From Deinococcus marmoris DSM 12784 (GTDB taxonomy: Bacteria; Deinococcota; Deinococci; Deinococcales; Deinococcaceae): DNA of 64,000 nucleotides. The stretch lies in contig NZ_JNIV01000002.1 in the NCBI RefSeq assembly GCF_000701405.1, positions 62,001-126,000 on the forward strand. The letters are read 5' to 3'. Below the pieces are notes generated by a model that was not told the DNA's origin, did not search any database, and saw only the letters and a program-made list of their open reading frames with translations. Shown piece after piece: positions 35,952 through 44,549 of the stretch (the first letter of the stretch is position 1; each line of letters starts with the position of its first letter). A program made the translations under genes and the position numbers.

Positions 35952-37190
35952 TCAGTCGCCCACGCCGCCCAGCGTCGCCTCTTCCAGCGTGCGGCGCAGC
36001 ACGGACCAGATCATGAACAGGCCCGCCAGCGACAGCGCAGCTCCCATGATGAAGGCCGCCCCCGGCACGCGCACAGACGCGCCGCCGCCATTGAAATAGG
36101 CGAAGACGGCGGTGGCGACAATCGGCCCCACCACACCCACCAGACTGGACAGGCTGGTGATCGCGCCCTGCACGCGGCCCTGCTCGGTCTCGCTGACCTG
36201 TCGGCTGATCAGGCCCTGGATGGCCGGTTGCGCCAGCCCGCCCCCCGCGCCCACCACCAATGAGGCGTACAGCACCGGGGAACTGCGCGCCACGCTCAGG
36301 AGCAGGAATTCGGCGGTGGACAGCGCCAGCCCCAGCAGGATGGTGCGCCGCTCGCCCAGCTTTTTTATCGCAATGCCGATCAATCCGCCCTGCACCACCG
36401 CCGTCAGCAGACCGAAAAAGGCCAGTGCGATTCCGTTTTGCAGCGGCGTCCAGCTCAGCACGCCCTCGGTGTACAGGACCCAGGTGCTGAAGATGACCTG
36501 CCCGGCCAGCCCCAGCAGCACAAAGGTCAGCGCCAGACTCCGCAGCAGCGCGTACTCGCCCAGCGCCTTCAAGGGTGTGAGGGGGTTGAGGTCCTTGCGG
36601 TTCAGCCGTTTGCCCCGCGCCGAGGCAGGCAGCGATTCGGGCAGCACGAAGTAGCCGTACAGCAGATTTAAGCCGCTGAGGGCCGCCGCCACCAGAAACG
36701 GCACCCGCAACCCATACTCGCCCAGCAGCCCGCCCAGCGCTGGCCCCAGGATAAAGCCCAGGCCAAACGTTGCGCCCAGCAGGCCAAAGTTCTTGGCACG
36801 GTCCGCAGGAGGCGTCACGTCGGCAATGTAGGCGTTCGCCACCGTCAGGCTGGCCCCGGTGACCCCAGCGATCAGGCGGCCAATCAGCAGCCACCACAGG
36901 GTAGGCGCAAAGAACAGCAGCAGGTAATCCAGCGCCATCCCCAGCAGGCTCAGCAGCAGCACGGGCCGCCGCCCGTAGCGGTCACTCAGAGTGCCCAGAA
37001 TCGGGGCAAAGACGAACTGCATCAGCGCGTAGGCCGCCGTCAGCAGGCCGATGTCGCGCGCCCCTGCCGCCTCCGATCCAGCCAGTTCCTTGACCAGCCC
37101 CGGCAGCACCGGGATGATCAGCCCGATGCCCATGATGTCGATCAGTGCAGTGATGAGAATAAAAATCAGGGCGGCGGGGCGTTTGGACAT
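35952..37190 (-). CDS. MFS transporter, TetA/TCR-like
   Basis: 412 aa, 12 membrane helices. Drug:H+ antiporter-1 family features: [23 protein letters not shown] in TM1 and the loop 2-3 motif [18 protein letters not shown], motif C-like [16 protein letters not shown]. Closest to the TCR/Tet group of tetracycline-type exporters, but resistance cannot be deduced. AAGAAGG lies 8 nt before the ATG. An inverted repeat overlaps its promoter, so it is probably repressed by a TetR/MarR-type regulator not encoded next door. Confidence 0.85.
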   Translation of the reverse strand: MSKRPAALIFILITALIDIMGIGLIIPVLPGLVKELAGSEAAGARDIGLLTAAYALMQFVFAPILGTLSDRYGRRPVLLLSLLGMALDYLLLFFAPTLWWLLIGRLIAGVTGASLTVANAYIADVTPPADRAKNFGLLGATFGLGFILGPALGGLLGEYGLRVPFLVAAALSGLNLLYGYFVLPESLPASARGKRLNRKDLNPLTPLKALGEYALLRSLALTFVLLGLAGQVIFSTWVLYTEGVLSWTPLQNGIALAFFGLLTAVVQGGLIGIAIKKLGERRTILLGLALSTAEFLLLSVARSSPVLYASLVVGAGGGLAQPAIQGLISRQVSETEQGRVQGAITSLSSLVGVVGPIVATAVFAYFNGGGASVRVPGAAFIMGAALSLAGLFMIWSVLRRTLEEATLGGVGD

Positions 37191-37276
37191 GACAGGACCT
37201 TCTTCGGGGAGGGGGGCTTCTTAGGGCAGGAGGGCAGGCATGGGATTTGACGCGACTCACGCAGAGTTTCGGCTTA

Positions 37277-37305
37277 AATGTAATTCCCCGAACAAATTAC
37301 GTCAA
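37277..37305 (-). promoter_or_regulatory. Promoter with operator-like inverted repeat for the MFS gene
   Basis: On the minus strand: -35 TTGACG (37300-37305), 17-nt spacer, -10 TACATT (37277-37282). GTAATT (37295-37300) and AATTAC (37280-37285), 9 nt apart, form an inverted repeat that covers the spacer and -10 box. Confidence 0.65.
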
Positions 37306-37351
37306 TAGGCAAAGCGGCGGATGTGTTTCGCTGGGCAAAATCACAGCCCGC

Positions 37352-37380
37352 AAAAACCGCCCCCACTTCGGAGGGCGGCT
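37352..37380 (-). terminator. Intrinsic terminator of the nitroreductase gene
   Basis: On the minus strand GCCGCCCTC-CGAAG-TGGGGGCGG followed by TTTTTG, 15 nt past the stop codon. Confidence 0.8.
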
Positions 37381-37394
37381 CAGAATTCAGAACT

Positions 37395-38030
37395 TCAGTA
37401 GAACTTGGTGACGCGCTCGACGTCGTGGCGGTGGTGCGGGAAGCCGTCCTCGGCGCGCTTGCCGATGGGCAGCAGGCCAGCGAACTGAACGTGTTCGGGC
37501 AGACCCAGCAGTTCGCGGACCTTGTCGGGCTGGAAGCCCAGCATGGGCACGGTGTCGTAGCCCAGGCCGCGCGCCGCCAGCATCACGAAGCCGAAGGCGA
37601 TGTTAGCCTGAGACAGACCCCACGCGCCGCGCTGGGCCATGTCCTGACCGCCAAAAGCACCGTCGAAAGTCTTGCGCTGTCCGGCGCGGCCCTCGTCACC
37701 CATACCGGGGTGGGCGGTGTCTTCCACGGTGTTCAGGGTGTCTTCCATGTCGCTGTAGACCACGATCACGGCGGGCGCACTGCCGACTGCCGGTTGGCCG
37801 TAGGCGGCGGCCATGAGCTGCTCTTTAATCTCGGCGGTCTGGACCACGGCGAAGCGCCAGGTCTGGGCATTCCAGGCGCTGGGGGCCAGGCTGGCGAGGC
37901 GCAGGATCTCATGCAGATCGCCCTGATTCATGGGTTCCTGCACGAACTTGCGAATGCTGCGGCGGGTTTCGATGGCCTCGGCAACGGTGAGGGGCGCGAC
38001 GGTCTGGAGCGGGGTCAGGGTGGCGGTCAT
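37395..38030 (-). CDS. Nitroreductase family FMN protein
   Basis: 211 aa. FMN-binding residues: [10 protein letters not shown] near the N-terminus, [16 protein letters not shown] and [24 protein letters not shown], with LPIGKRAED at the C-terminus. Members reduce nitroaromatics, quinones or flavins with NAD(P)H. Leaderless: TAGCGT 7 nt before ATG with -35 TTGACT at 17-nt spacing. Divergent from an HxlR-type regulator, a common arrangement in which the regulator senses electrophiles and controls the reductase. Confidence 0.87.
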   Translation of the reverse strand: MTATLTPLQTVAPLTVAEAIETRRSIRKFVQEPMNQGDLHEILRLASLAPSAWNAQTWRFAVVQTAEIKEQLMAAAYGQPAVGSAPAVIVVYSDMEDTLNTVEDTAHPGMGDEGRAGQRKTFDGAFGGQDMAQRGAWGLSQANIAFGFVMLAARGLGYDTVPMLGFQPDKVRELLGLPEHVQFAGLLPIGKRAEDGFPHHRHDVERVTKFY

Positions 38031-38037
38031 GTCCGCT

Positions 38038-38066
38038 ACGCTACGCCCACTAGTTTATAAAGTCAA
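38038..38066 (-). promoter_or_regulatory. Promoter of the nitroreductase gene
   Basis: Minus strand TTGACT (38061-38066), 17-nt spacer, TAGCGT (38038-38043), 7 nt before ATG 38030. The spacer contains TTTATAAA and the palindrome ACTAGT, possible contacts for the divergent HxlR regulator. Confidence 0.65.
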
Positions 38067-38106
38067 GCGGTGTAATCCGCGCCTTAATTGGTTTTGCGTT
38101 TAGGTG

Positions 38107-38112
38107 TAGAAT
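38107..38112 (+). promoter_or_regulatory. -10 box of the HxlR gene (leaderless)
   Basis: TAGAAT ends exactly 6 nt before ATG 38119. Confidence 0.6.
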
Positions 38113-38118
38113 CCTACC

Positions 38119-38499
38119 ATGAACACGGAACTTTCCGCTCCCGGACCCTCTGCCCAGGGGGTCGAGAAGGGCTTTTGCCCGGTCTACCGGGCCATCGGCG
38201 TGTTGCAGGAGAAGTGGGTGCTGCACATCGTCCGCGCGCTGCTGGACGGCGAAAAGGGCTTCAACGAGCTGGCCCGCGCGGTGGGCGGCTGCAACAGCGC
38301 CACACTGACCCAGCGTCTGGAACACCTGGAAACGCTCAAGATCATCGGCAAGCGTACCGAGGATACGCACGGCAAGCTGGCCCGCAGCGTCTACACGCTG
38401 ACCCCGGTGGGCCGCGAACTCCAGAGCGTCATCGATGCCATCGACACCTGGGGCCGCGCCCACCTGCAAGAAGGGCCTCCGGGCGTGGCGGGCTGCTGA
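38119..38499 (+). CDS. HxlR-family winged-helix transcriptional regulator
   Basis: 126 aa. Core: FCPVYRAIGVLQEKWVLHIVRALLDGEKGFNELARAVGGCNSATLTQRLEHLETLKIIGKR, with the Cys and the KW-x-L-x-I pattern of HxlR/YodB regulators. The N-terminal Cys (FCPVYR) corresponds to the redox-sensitive Cys6 region of B. subtilis YodB/HypR, which responds to quinones or disulfide stress. A second Cys is in GGCNSAT and one at the C-terminal end. Divergent from nitroreductase, which it presumably regulates. Confidence 0.9.
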   Translation: MNTELSAPGPSAQGVEKGFCPVYRAIGVLQEKWVLHIVRALLDGEKGFNELARAVGGCNSATLTQRLEHLETLKIIGKRTEDTHGKLARSVYTLTPVGRELQSVIDAIDTWGRAHLQEGPPGVAGC

Positions 38500-38500
38500 G

Positions 38501-38728
38501 GTGTGGGCCGCCCTCATCTTTGTCGCGCTTCCCCTTGCCCTGATCGTGCTGGCCTTCAAGATCAAGCCGCTGGTGCCGCCGGACCAGACGCGCGGCGACG
38601 CGATGGGCGGAGCGCGGGCGGCGGGCGGGATGTTCGGCAGCCACGGCCTGTCGCCCGACGAGCGCAGCGTGCGCGAAGACACCGAGCGGGTGCGCCTGAA
38701 TCTGGAGGATGTGAAGACCCGTGGGTAA
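38501..38728 (+). CDS. Small membrane-anchored protein of unknown function
   Basis: 75 aa from GTG 38501, directly after the HxlR stop (38497-38499). One N-terminal membrane helix (VWAALIFVALPLALIVLAFKIKP) followed by a charged cytoplasmic or external tail (SPDERSVREDTERVRLNLEDVK). Coupled to hxlR translation by position. The start is uncertain, since the frame is open upstream within hxlR; an ATG at 38602 would remove the helix. No family recognised. Confidence 0.55.
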   Translation: MWAALIFVALPLALIVLAFKIKPLVPPDQTRGDAMGGARAAGGMFGSHGLSPDERSVREDTERVRLNLEDVKTRG

Positions 38729-38759
38729 GCTCGCGATTCCGCTTCAGTTCCCGCTGCAC

Positions 38760-38765
38760 TAAGCT
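38760..38765 (+). promoter_or_regulatory. -10 box of the 38772 gene (leaderless)
   Basis: TAAGCT ends 6 nt before ATG 38772. Confidence 0.5.
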
Positions 38766-38771
38766 GAACCC

Positions 38772-39347
38772 ATGAGCCTTAAAGACAACTTCACGGCAGA
38801 CGAGTGGTTCAAGGTCATGACTGGCCCCGGACGGGCAGGGGCGGCGGTGGTGGCCTCCAGCCCCAGCGGCGTGACGGGCCTGCTGGCCGAGGCCCAGGCG
38901 ATAGCCAACGCCGTGCGCGAAAGCGTGAGCAGGGACAGCCGCACCCCGCTGATGGAGGCGATGGCCGCCGATCTGCTGGGCCAGCCTGCCGCCAGAGCGC
39001 CGGAGCAGGAACGCGCCCGCAACGTGGAGGACGTGAAAAACCAGAGCCTGGAAGGCGTGCGGCAAGCCATGTGGCTGGTCAATGCCAAGACCAGCGCAGC
39101 GGACGCCGCCGCCTACCGCGAGATGCTGATGCTGGTGGCTCAGCGCACCGCCGAGGCCGCCAAGGAAGGCGGATTCCTGGGCATCGGCGGCGAACGCGTG
39201 AACGACAAGGAACGCGCCGTGATCGAGGAGCTGCGCCAGATGATCGGGGGCAGCGAAACAGGCGTCGTTATGCATGAGACGCCCCCAGCCACCTCCCCAG
39301 ACACGCGGCCCGAGCCGGGACCGGACGGTTCCGGAAACAGTAACTGA
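38772..39347 (+). CDS. Alpha-helical hypothetical protein
   Basis: 191 aa, soluble, mostly helical and rich in Ala/Glu, with no signal peptide or membrane segment. Begins MSLKDNFTADEWFKVMTGPGRAGAAVVASSPSGVTGLLAEA and ends with a disordered Pro/Glu tail. The middle part DAAAYREMLMLVAQRTAEAAKEGGFLGIGGERVNDKERAVIEELRQMI contains a FLGIGGERVNDKE motif seen in bacterial proteins of unknown function. Monocistronic, with a terminator 30 nt downstream. Function not recognised. Confidence 0.7.
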   Translation: MSLKDNFTADEWFKVMTGPGRAGAAVVASSPSGVTGLLAEAQAIANAVRESVSRDSRTPLMEAMAADLLGQPAARAPEQERARNVEDVKNQSLEGVRQAMWLVNAKTSAADAAAYREMLMLVAQRTAEAAKEGGFLGIGGERVNDKERAVIEELRQMIGGSETGVVMHETPPATSPDTRPEPGPDGSGNSN

Positions 39348-39377
39348 AGCTGAATTGAACCGATAACTTTCTTTGAC

Positions 39378-39414
39378 AGACGGCCTCCGTACCCGGTGAG
39401 GCCGTCTTTGGTTT
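39378..39414 (+). terminator. Intrinsic terminator after the 38772 gene
   Basis: AGACGGCCTC (39378-39387) / GAGGCCGTCT (39398-39407), 10-nt loop, followed by TTGGTTTTG. Confidence 0.8.
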
Positions 39415-39552
39415 TGCGGGGATGCAGGTTGACCTTCTATTGCCGACCTGTTGCCGCCGCTGCCGAAATCATGAAGGCCGCGCCAGGGATGACGCCGCCG
39501 CGCCTGCGGGTGTAGCGTCGGAGGCAGAGCAAAACCCAAGGAGGCGTCAACT

Positions 39553-40524
39553 ATGGATTACCGTCATCTGGGCCGCACTGGCCTGAAAGTCAGTCCCCTG
39601 TGTCTGGGCACCATGAACTTCGGTCCCGAAACCACTGAGCAGGACAGTCACAAGATCATGGACATGGCGCTGGACAAGGGTGTCGATTTCTTCGACACCG
39701 CCGACGTGTATGGCCGCCAGCCCGGCGAGGGCGTGACCGAGCAGATCGTGGGCCGCTGGCTGGAAAGCAACCCCGGCAACCGCGACAAAATCGTGCTGGC
39801 CACCAAGGTCTACGGCAAGATGGGCGACGGTCCCAACGATCAGAAACTCTCGGCGTACCACATCCGCAAGGCGTGCGAGGACAGCCTGCGCCGCCTGAAG
39901 ACCGATCACATCGATCTGTATCAGATGCACCACATTGACCGCGCGACGCCCTGGGAAGAGGTCTGGCAGGCGATGGAACAACTGGTGCGCGAAGGCAAGG
40001 TGCTGTACGTGGGCAGCAGCAACTTCGCGGGCTGGAACATCGCGCAGGCCAACACGCTGGCCGCCCAGCGCCACTTCATGGGTCTGGTGTCCGAGCAGAG
40101 CCTGTACAACCTGTCGGCGCGCACCATCGAGCTGGAGGTCATTCCGGCCTGTCAGGCGCTGGGGCTGGGCCTGATTCCCTGGAGTCCACTGGGCGGCGGC
40201 CTGCTGGGCGGTGCCTTGCAAAAGGCCAGTGAGGGCCGCCGCGCGGGCGAGAACATGCAAAAGCAGATCGACAAACACCGCCCGCAACTGGAGCAGTACG
40301 AGGCGCTGTGTAAGGAGCTGGGCGAATCCCCGGCGGACGTGGCGCTGGCGTGGCTGCTGCACCAGCCCGCCGTGACCGCCCCGATCATCGGCCCACGCAC
40401 GGCAGAGCAACTTGGCGGCGCACTGAAAGCGCTGGACATCAAGCTGAGCGACGAAACGCTGAAAAAGCTGGACGGCATCTGGCCCGGCCCCGGCGGACAG
40501 GCCCCCGAAGCCTACGCATGGTAA
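39553..40524 (+). CDS. Aldo/keto reductase (YghZ/Kvbeta-like)
   Basis: 323 aa with AAGGAGG 9 nt before ATG. TIM-barrel NADPH-dependent carbonyl reductase. Catalytic residues: Asp and Tyr in VDFFDTADVYGRQPGEG, Lys in KIVLATKVYGKM, and His in DLYQMHHIDRATPWEEVW. Coenzyme site near PIIGPRTAEQLGGALKALDIKLS. First of three overlapping genes (AKR, SDR, SDR). Its stop lies inside the start region of the next gene (7-nt overlap). Confidence 0.9.
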   Translation: MDYRHLGRTGLKVSPLCLGTMNFGPETTEQDSHKIMDMALDKGVDFFDTADVYGRQPGEGVTEQIVGRWLESNPGNRDKIVLATKVYGKMGDGPNDQKLSAYHIRKACEDSLRRLKTDHIDLYQMHHIDRATPWEEVWQAMEQLVREGKVLYVGSSNFAGWNIAQANTLAAQRHFMGLVSEQSLYNLSARTIELEVIPACQALGLGLIPWSPLGGGLLGGALQKASEGRRAGENMQKQIDKHRPQLEQYEALCKELGESPADVALAWLLHQPAVTAPIIGPRTAEQLGGALKALDIKLSDETLKKLDGIWPGPGGQAPEAYAW

Positions 40525-41438
40525 AGGCCAGCCCCCAGACCCCTCCGGCGGGGCCAGTGGTCCTGACGGGGGCGGCGGGCCGGGCCGGACGCGCGGCCCT
40601 GAAACATCTGCTGGAACACGGCCATGAGGTCATTGCCGTGGACACCCAGCCCATCCCAAGGCCAGAGGGCGAATTTTCCGGCTCCTTAAAAGCCGTTCTG
40701 CGCGCCGATCTGACTGATCTGGGCCAGACGCTGGAGGTCATGCACGGCGCGGGCAGCGTGGTTCATCTGGCCAATATTCCCGCCCCGGACCTTCAGGCCC
40801 CGCACCACACCTTCGTGCAGAACGTGACCATGAACCACAGCGTCTTTACAGCGGCCACCATGCTGGGGCTGGAGCGGGTGGTCTGGGCGTCCAGTGAAAC
40901 CACGCTGGGCCTGCCCTTCGACGTGCCGCCCCACTACGCCCCGGTGGACGAGGCGCATTACCCACACCCCAAGTCGTCGTATGCCCTGAGTAAAGTGGTC
41001 ACGGAGACGATGGCGGAGGATTTTGCACGTCACTCGGGCATTCCCTTCGTGGCCCTGCGCTTCTCCAACATTCTGGGGCCGGAGGAGTACCGCCGTTTCC
41101 CAGAGCTGGCGTGGCCCGATCCCCACGCGCGCAAGTGGAACCTGTGGGGCTACATTGACGAGCGGGACGCCGCGCTGGCCTGCCGCCTGGCGCTGAGCGC
41201 GCCCCTCCAGGGGGCCAGCAGCTTCATCATCGCCGCCGCCGACACCGTCATGCCGCAGCCCTCGCGCACGCTGATGGCGCAGGTGTTTCCGGGCGTACCC
41301 CTCCGGGAATCGCTGAAGGACTATGAAACGCTGCTGAGCATCGACCACGCCCGCGAGAAACTGGGGTTCGAGCCACAGCACCGCTGGCGGGACACGCTGG
41401 GCGAGGACGGCGCAGCCCACCAGGGAGGACAGGTATGA
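40518..41438 (+). CDS. NAD(P)-dependent epimerase/dehydratase (extended SDR)
   Basis: 306 aa from ATG 40518, which overlaps the AKR stop by 7 nt. N-terminal Rossmann motif VVLTGAAGRAGRAALKHLLEHGHEV (TGxxGxxG), NAG-like region VVHLANIPAP and catalytic YxxxK in SSYALSKVVTETMA. Looks like the uronate-dehydrogenase/UDP-glucose-epimerase-like branch (SNILGPEEYRRFP; YIDERDAALACRLAL). Substrate is probably a sugar or sugar acid. Cotranscribed with AKR upstream and SDR downstream, with an ATGA overlap to the latter. Confidence 0.87.
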   Translation: MVKASPQTPPAGPVVLTGAAGRAGRAALKHLLEHGHEVIAVDTQPIPRPEGEFSGSLKAVLRADLTDLGQTLEVMHGAGSVVHLANIPAPDLQAPHHTFVQNVTMNHSVFTAATMLGLERVVWASSETTLGLPFDVPPHYAPVDEAHYPHPKSSYALSKVVTETMAEDFARHSGIPFVALRFSNILGPEEYRRFPELAWPDPHARKWNLWGYIDERDAALACRLALSAPLQGASSFIIAAADTVMPQPSRTLMAQVFPGVPLRESLKDYETLLSIDHAREKLGFEPQHRWRDTLGEDGAAHQGGQV

Positions 41439-42436
41439 AGGTTCTGTTTATCGGCGGCACGGGGATCATCAGTTCAGCGTGTTCGGAACTGGCGCTGGCG
41501 CAGGGGATGGAGCTGTACCTGCTCAACCGTGGAGAGTCCTCGCGGCCCGTGCCAGACGGCGCGAAGGTCTTGAGAGGCGATATCCGCGATCCGGGCAGTG
41601 TGCGCCAAACGCTGGATGATCTGGCGCTGGGCAATCTGGAATTCGACGTGGTGGTGGACTGGGTGGCCTTCACGCCCGAACATATCGAGACCGATCTGGA
41701 CTTGTTCGCGGGCCGGACCAAGCAGTATGTGTTCATCAGTTCGGCCTCCGCGTACCAGAAGCCGCTGGGGCACCTGCCGATCACGGAATCCACGCCGCTG
41801 CACAACCCGTTCTGGCAGTACTCGCGCGACAAGATCGCCTGCGAGGACCGCCTGACCCGCGCCTACCGCGAGGACGGCTTTCCGGTGACTGTCGTGCGGC
41901 CCTCGCACACCTATGACCGCACGCTGCTGCCGATGGACGGTGGCTGGACCGTGGTGGACCGCATGCGCCGGGGCAAACCCGTGATCGTTCACGGCGACGG
42001 CACCTCGCTGTGGACCCTGACCCACCACCGCGACTTTGCCGTGGGCTTCGTGGGGTTGCTGGGCCGCCCAGCGGTGATCGGCGAGGCGGTGCAGATCACG
42101 GGTGACGAATGGCTGACCTGGAACCAGATTTTCGAGCTGGTGGCCGGGGCAGCGGGCGTCAAGGCCCAGCTCGTCCACGTTCCATCCGAGGTCATTGCCG
42201 CCTTTGCGCCCGACTGGGGCGCAGGTCTGCTGGGCGACAAGGCCCACAGCGCCGTTTTCGACAACACCAAGATCAAGCGTCTGGTGCCGGAATTCAACGC
42301 CACCATCCCCTATGCGCGCGGCGTGCAGGAAGTGTTGGCGTGGTACGACGCGGACCCGGCGCGGCAGGTGGTGGATGGGAAGCTGGACGGGTTGATGGAC
42401 CGGATTATCGGGCAGATTCAGGCGGTCAGGCCATAG
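41435..42436 (+). CDS. NAD-dependent epimerase/dehydratase family protein
   Basis: 333 aa. Extended SDR with VLFIGGTGIISSACSELALAQGMELYLLNRGE (GGTGxI motif) at the N-terminus; DVVVDWVAFTPEHIETDLDLFAGRTKQYVFISSASAYQKP is typical of the CSP41/isoflavone-reductase-like atypical group. The expected YxxxK is seen as YSRDKIACED. Overlaps the preceding SDR by ATGA. Third gene of an operon that likely modifies a sugar-like compound; the actual substrate is unknown. Confidence 0.87.
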   Translation: MKVLFIGGTGIISSACSELALAQGMELYLLNRGESSRPVPDGAKVLRGDIRDPGSVRQTLDDLALGNLEFDVVVDWVAFTPEHIETDLDLFAGRTKQYVFISSASAYQKPLGHLPITESTPLHNPFWQYSRDKIACEDRLTRAYREDGFPVTVVRPSHTYDRTLLPMDGGWTVVDRMRRGKPVIVHGDGTSLWTLTHHRDFAVGFVGLLGRPAVIGEAVQITGDEWLTWNQIFELVAGAAGVKAQLVHVPSEVIAAFAPDWGAGLLGDKAHSAVFDNTKIKRLVPEFNATIPYARGVQEVLAWYDADPARQVVDGKLDGLMDRIIGQIQAVRP

Positions 42437-42534
42437 AGGGCAACGCCGTGCGGCGCACACTGGTTCACTCGCCCCGTTCCTCAGGGCAGACGGCCCCGCC
42501 AAACAACCTCACCCCCCCGGCCCCGCCAAACGGG

Positions 42535-42540
42535 TAACGT
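42535..42540 (+). promoter_or_regulatory. -10 box of the aminotransferase gene (leaderless)
   Basis: TAACGT ends 6 nt before ATG 42547. Confidence 0.5.
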
Positions 42541-42546
42541 ACAGGC

Positions 42547-43845
42547 ATGACCCGTGATGGTTCCGCACCTGCCGCCGCCGATGCCCTGAGCGCCGCCCAG
42601 ACCGCCTACGACGCCATTCGCGCCAGGGGGCTGAAACTGAACATGCAGCGCGGCCAGCCTTCCGACGCGGATTTTGACCTGTCTAACGGTCTGTTGGGGA
42701 CACTGGGCGAGACGGACCTGAGCATGGACGGCATCGATCTGCGGAACTATCCGGGCGGAATTGCCGGGCTGCCCAGCGCACGCAAGATGTTCGCGGATTA
42801 TCTGGACGTGAAGGCCGAGAACGTGATCGTCTGGAACAACGCCTCTTTGGAATTGCAGGGCTTCGTGCTGACCTTCGCGCTGCTGCACGGCGTACGCGGC
42901 AGCAAGGGGCCGTGGGTGAAGGGCGAGAGCAAGCCCAAATTCATCGTGACCATCCCCGGCTATGATCGGCACTTCCTGCTGCTCCAAACCCTGGGCTTCG
43001 ATCTGGTGACGGTGGACATGCAGCACGACGGCCCCGATCTGGACGCCATTGAGCGGCTGGCGGCAGAGGACGCGAACATCAAAGGACTGCTGTTCGTGCC
43101 CACCTACAGCAATCCCGGCGGCGAGACCATCAGCGCCGCGAAGGCACAGCGACTGGCCGCGCTCCAGGCCGCTGCCCCCGATTTCACCATCCTGGCCGAC
43201 GATGCCTACCGCGCGCACCATCTGGGCACGCCACCCGAAACTGTTAACTTCGTGACGCTGTGCCGGGACGCGGGGCATCCTGACCGGGCTTTCGTGTTTG
43301 CCAGCACCAGCAAGATCACGCTGGCGGGGGCGGGGCTGGGGTTCGTGGCCACCAGCGAGGACAATATCAAATGGATGTCCAAGTACCTGAACGCCCAGAG
43401 CATCGGCCCCAACAAGCCCGAGCAGGCGCGGCACGTCAAGTTTCTGGGCAGTTATCCCGGTGGCATCGATGGATTGATGCGCGACCACGCCGCCCTGATT
43501 GCCCCCAAGTTCCGCGCGGTGGGCGAGACCCTGCGCGCCGAACTGGGCGAGGGCGACGATTTCGCCACCTGGGCCAATCCGCAGGGCGGCTATTTCATCA
43601 GCCTGGACACCACCGCCCCCGTGGCCGCCCGCGTGGTGGAACTGGCCGATGCGGCGGGCGTGAGCCTGACCCCCGCCGGGGCCACCTACCCGGACGGCAA
43701 GGACCCCGGCAATCGCAACATCCGCATTGCGCCGACGCGCCCGCCCGTGGGCGAGGTCTATATTGCCATGAGCGCCGTCGCCGCGTGCATCCGTCTGGCC
43801 ACCGAGGAGTACCGCGCCGGGCAGCGGGGGCAGGGCCGATCCTGA
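42547..43845 (+). CDS. Aspartate aminotransferase, subgroup Ic type
   Basis: 432 aa. PLP-dependent fold-type I aminotransferase of the PF12897 (Asp_aminotransf) group. Markers: LNMQRGQPSDADFDLS, DLRNYPGGIAGLPSARKMFADYLDV, VWNNASLELQGF, FVPTYSNPGGETIS, LADDAYRAHHLG and the PLP-lysine loop FVFASTSKITLAGAGLGFVATSEDNI. C-terminal Arg site in NIRIAPTRPPVGEV. It exchanges amino groups between aspartate and 2-oxoglutarate. Leaderless start. Confidence 0.88.
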   Translation: MTRDGSAPAAADALSAAQTAYDAIRARGLKLNMQRGQPSDADFDLSNGLLGTLGETDLSMDGIDLRNYPGGIAGLPSARKMFADYLDVKAENVIVWNNASLELQGFVLTFALLHGVRGSKGPWVKGESKPKFIVTIPGYDRHFLLLQTLGFDLVTVDMQHDGPDLDAIERLAAEDANIKGLLFVPTYSNPGGETISAAKAQRLAALQAAAPDFTILADDAYRAHHLGTPPETVNFVTLCRDAGHPDRAFVFASTSKITLAGAGLGFVATSEDNIKWMSKYLNAQSIGPNKPEQARHVKFLGSYPGGIDGLMRDHAALIAPKFRAVGETLRAELGEGDDFATWANPQGGYFISLDTTAPVAARVVELADAAGVSLTPAGATYPDGKDPGNRNIRIAPTRPPVGEVYIAMSAVAACIRLATEEYRAGQRGQGRS

Positions 43846-43890
43846 ACCTCTTAATTCACCGCTTGATTTCCTTGTGGCCTGCGGGCCAGG

Positions 43891-44400
43891 ATGCCCGTCA
43901 TGCCTAACCATTTCGCAGGCAACGCCGATGAACGCGCGGCGCTGGACGCCTATATCAAGCTGTGGCGGGGCGCGCACGCGGTGGAAGTCGCGGCCAACCG
44001 GCATCTGGCAGACCACGGCCTGACCCTCAGCCAGTTCGCGGTGCTGGAGGCGCTGTTTCACCTGGGGCCGCTGAGTCAGCGCCAACTGGCCGACAAGATC
44101 CTGCGCTCCAGCGGCAACCTGACGATGGTGATCGACAACCTGGAGCGGGACCAGCAGGTCAGCCGGGAGCGCAATCCAGCAGACCGCCGCGCCTTCCAGA
44201 TTTCCCTGACAGAGGAAGGGCGCAGCCTGATCGAGCGGATTCTGCCCGGCCATGTGCGCGGCATTCGGGAACTGTTCGGGGTGCTGGAACCGGATGAGTT
44301 GCAGCAGCTCACCATTCTGACCCGCAAGATCGGACTGGAAGCCCAGAGGCGGGATGCGGATCGGGGCGAGGCCGCACCGACACGGAGAGCAAAGGTTTAG
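43891..44400 (+). CDS. MarR-family transcriptional regulator (MhqR-like)
   Basis: 169 aa; an ATG at 43900 is an alternative start that has a possible TTGATT-N18-CAGGAT promoter 7 nt upstream. Winged helix: LTLSQFAVLEALFHLGPLSQRQLADKILRSSGNLTMVIDNLERDQQVSRERNPADRRAFQISLTEEGRSLI. The SSGNLTMVIDNLE recognition helix and NPxDRR wing match the MhqR/OhrR-like branch. The gene precedes an MhqO-MhqD fusion, the two activities that MhqR represses in Bacillus, and a palindrome TTAACGTTAA lies in that promoter. It is therefore inferred to sense quinones. Confidence 0.88.
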   Translation: MPVMPNHFAGNADERAALDAYIKLWRGAHAVEVAANRHLADHGLTLSQFAVLEALFHLGPLSQRQLADKILRSSGNLTMVIDNLERDQQVSRERNPADRRAFQISLTEEGRSLIERILPGHVRGIRELFGVLEPDELQQLTILTRKIGLEAQRRDADRGEAAPTRRAKV

Positions 44401-44514
44401 AAAGCGCTCACCCTGTTTTTCAGACAGACAGAACTGCTCTCTGGCACAAAGAAAACGCACCCCCAGAGAAAATAGTCTCTGGTCTCCCGAGAACAGCCTC
44501 TGTCCAGATTCTGC

Positions 44515-44543
44515 TTGAAAACCGCTTAACGTTAATCTATTAT
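44515..44543 (+). promoter_or_regulatory. Promoter and MarR operator for the MhqO-MhqD fusion
   Basis: TTGAAA (44515-44520), 17-nt spacer, TATTAT (44538-44543) ending 6 nt before ATG 44550. The spacer contains the perfect palindrome TTAACGTTAA (44526-44535). This is the best sigma-A-like promoter in the window and a plausible repressor site. Confidence 0.75.
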
Positions 44544-44549
44544 CACCGC

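Noticed and set aside
42481..44460. 659-aa antisense ORF covering the aminotransferase and MarR genes
   Set aside because: Spans two genes with clear motifs on the other strand; low-complexity translation with many His, Gln and Gly.
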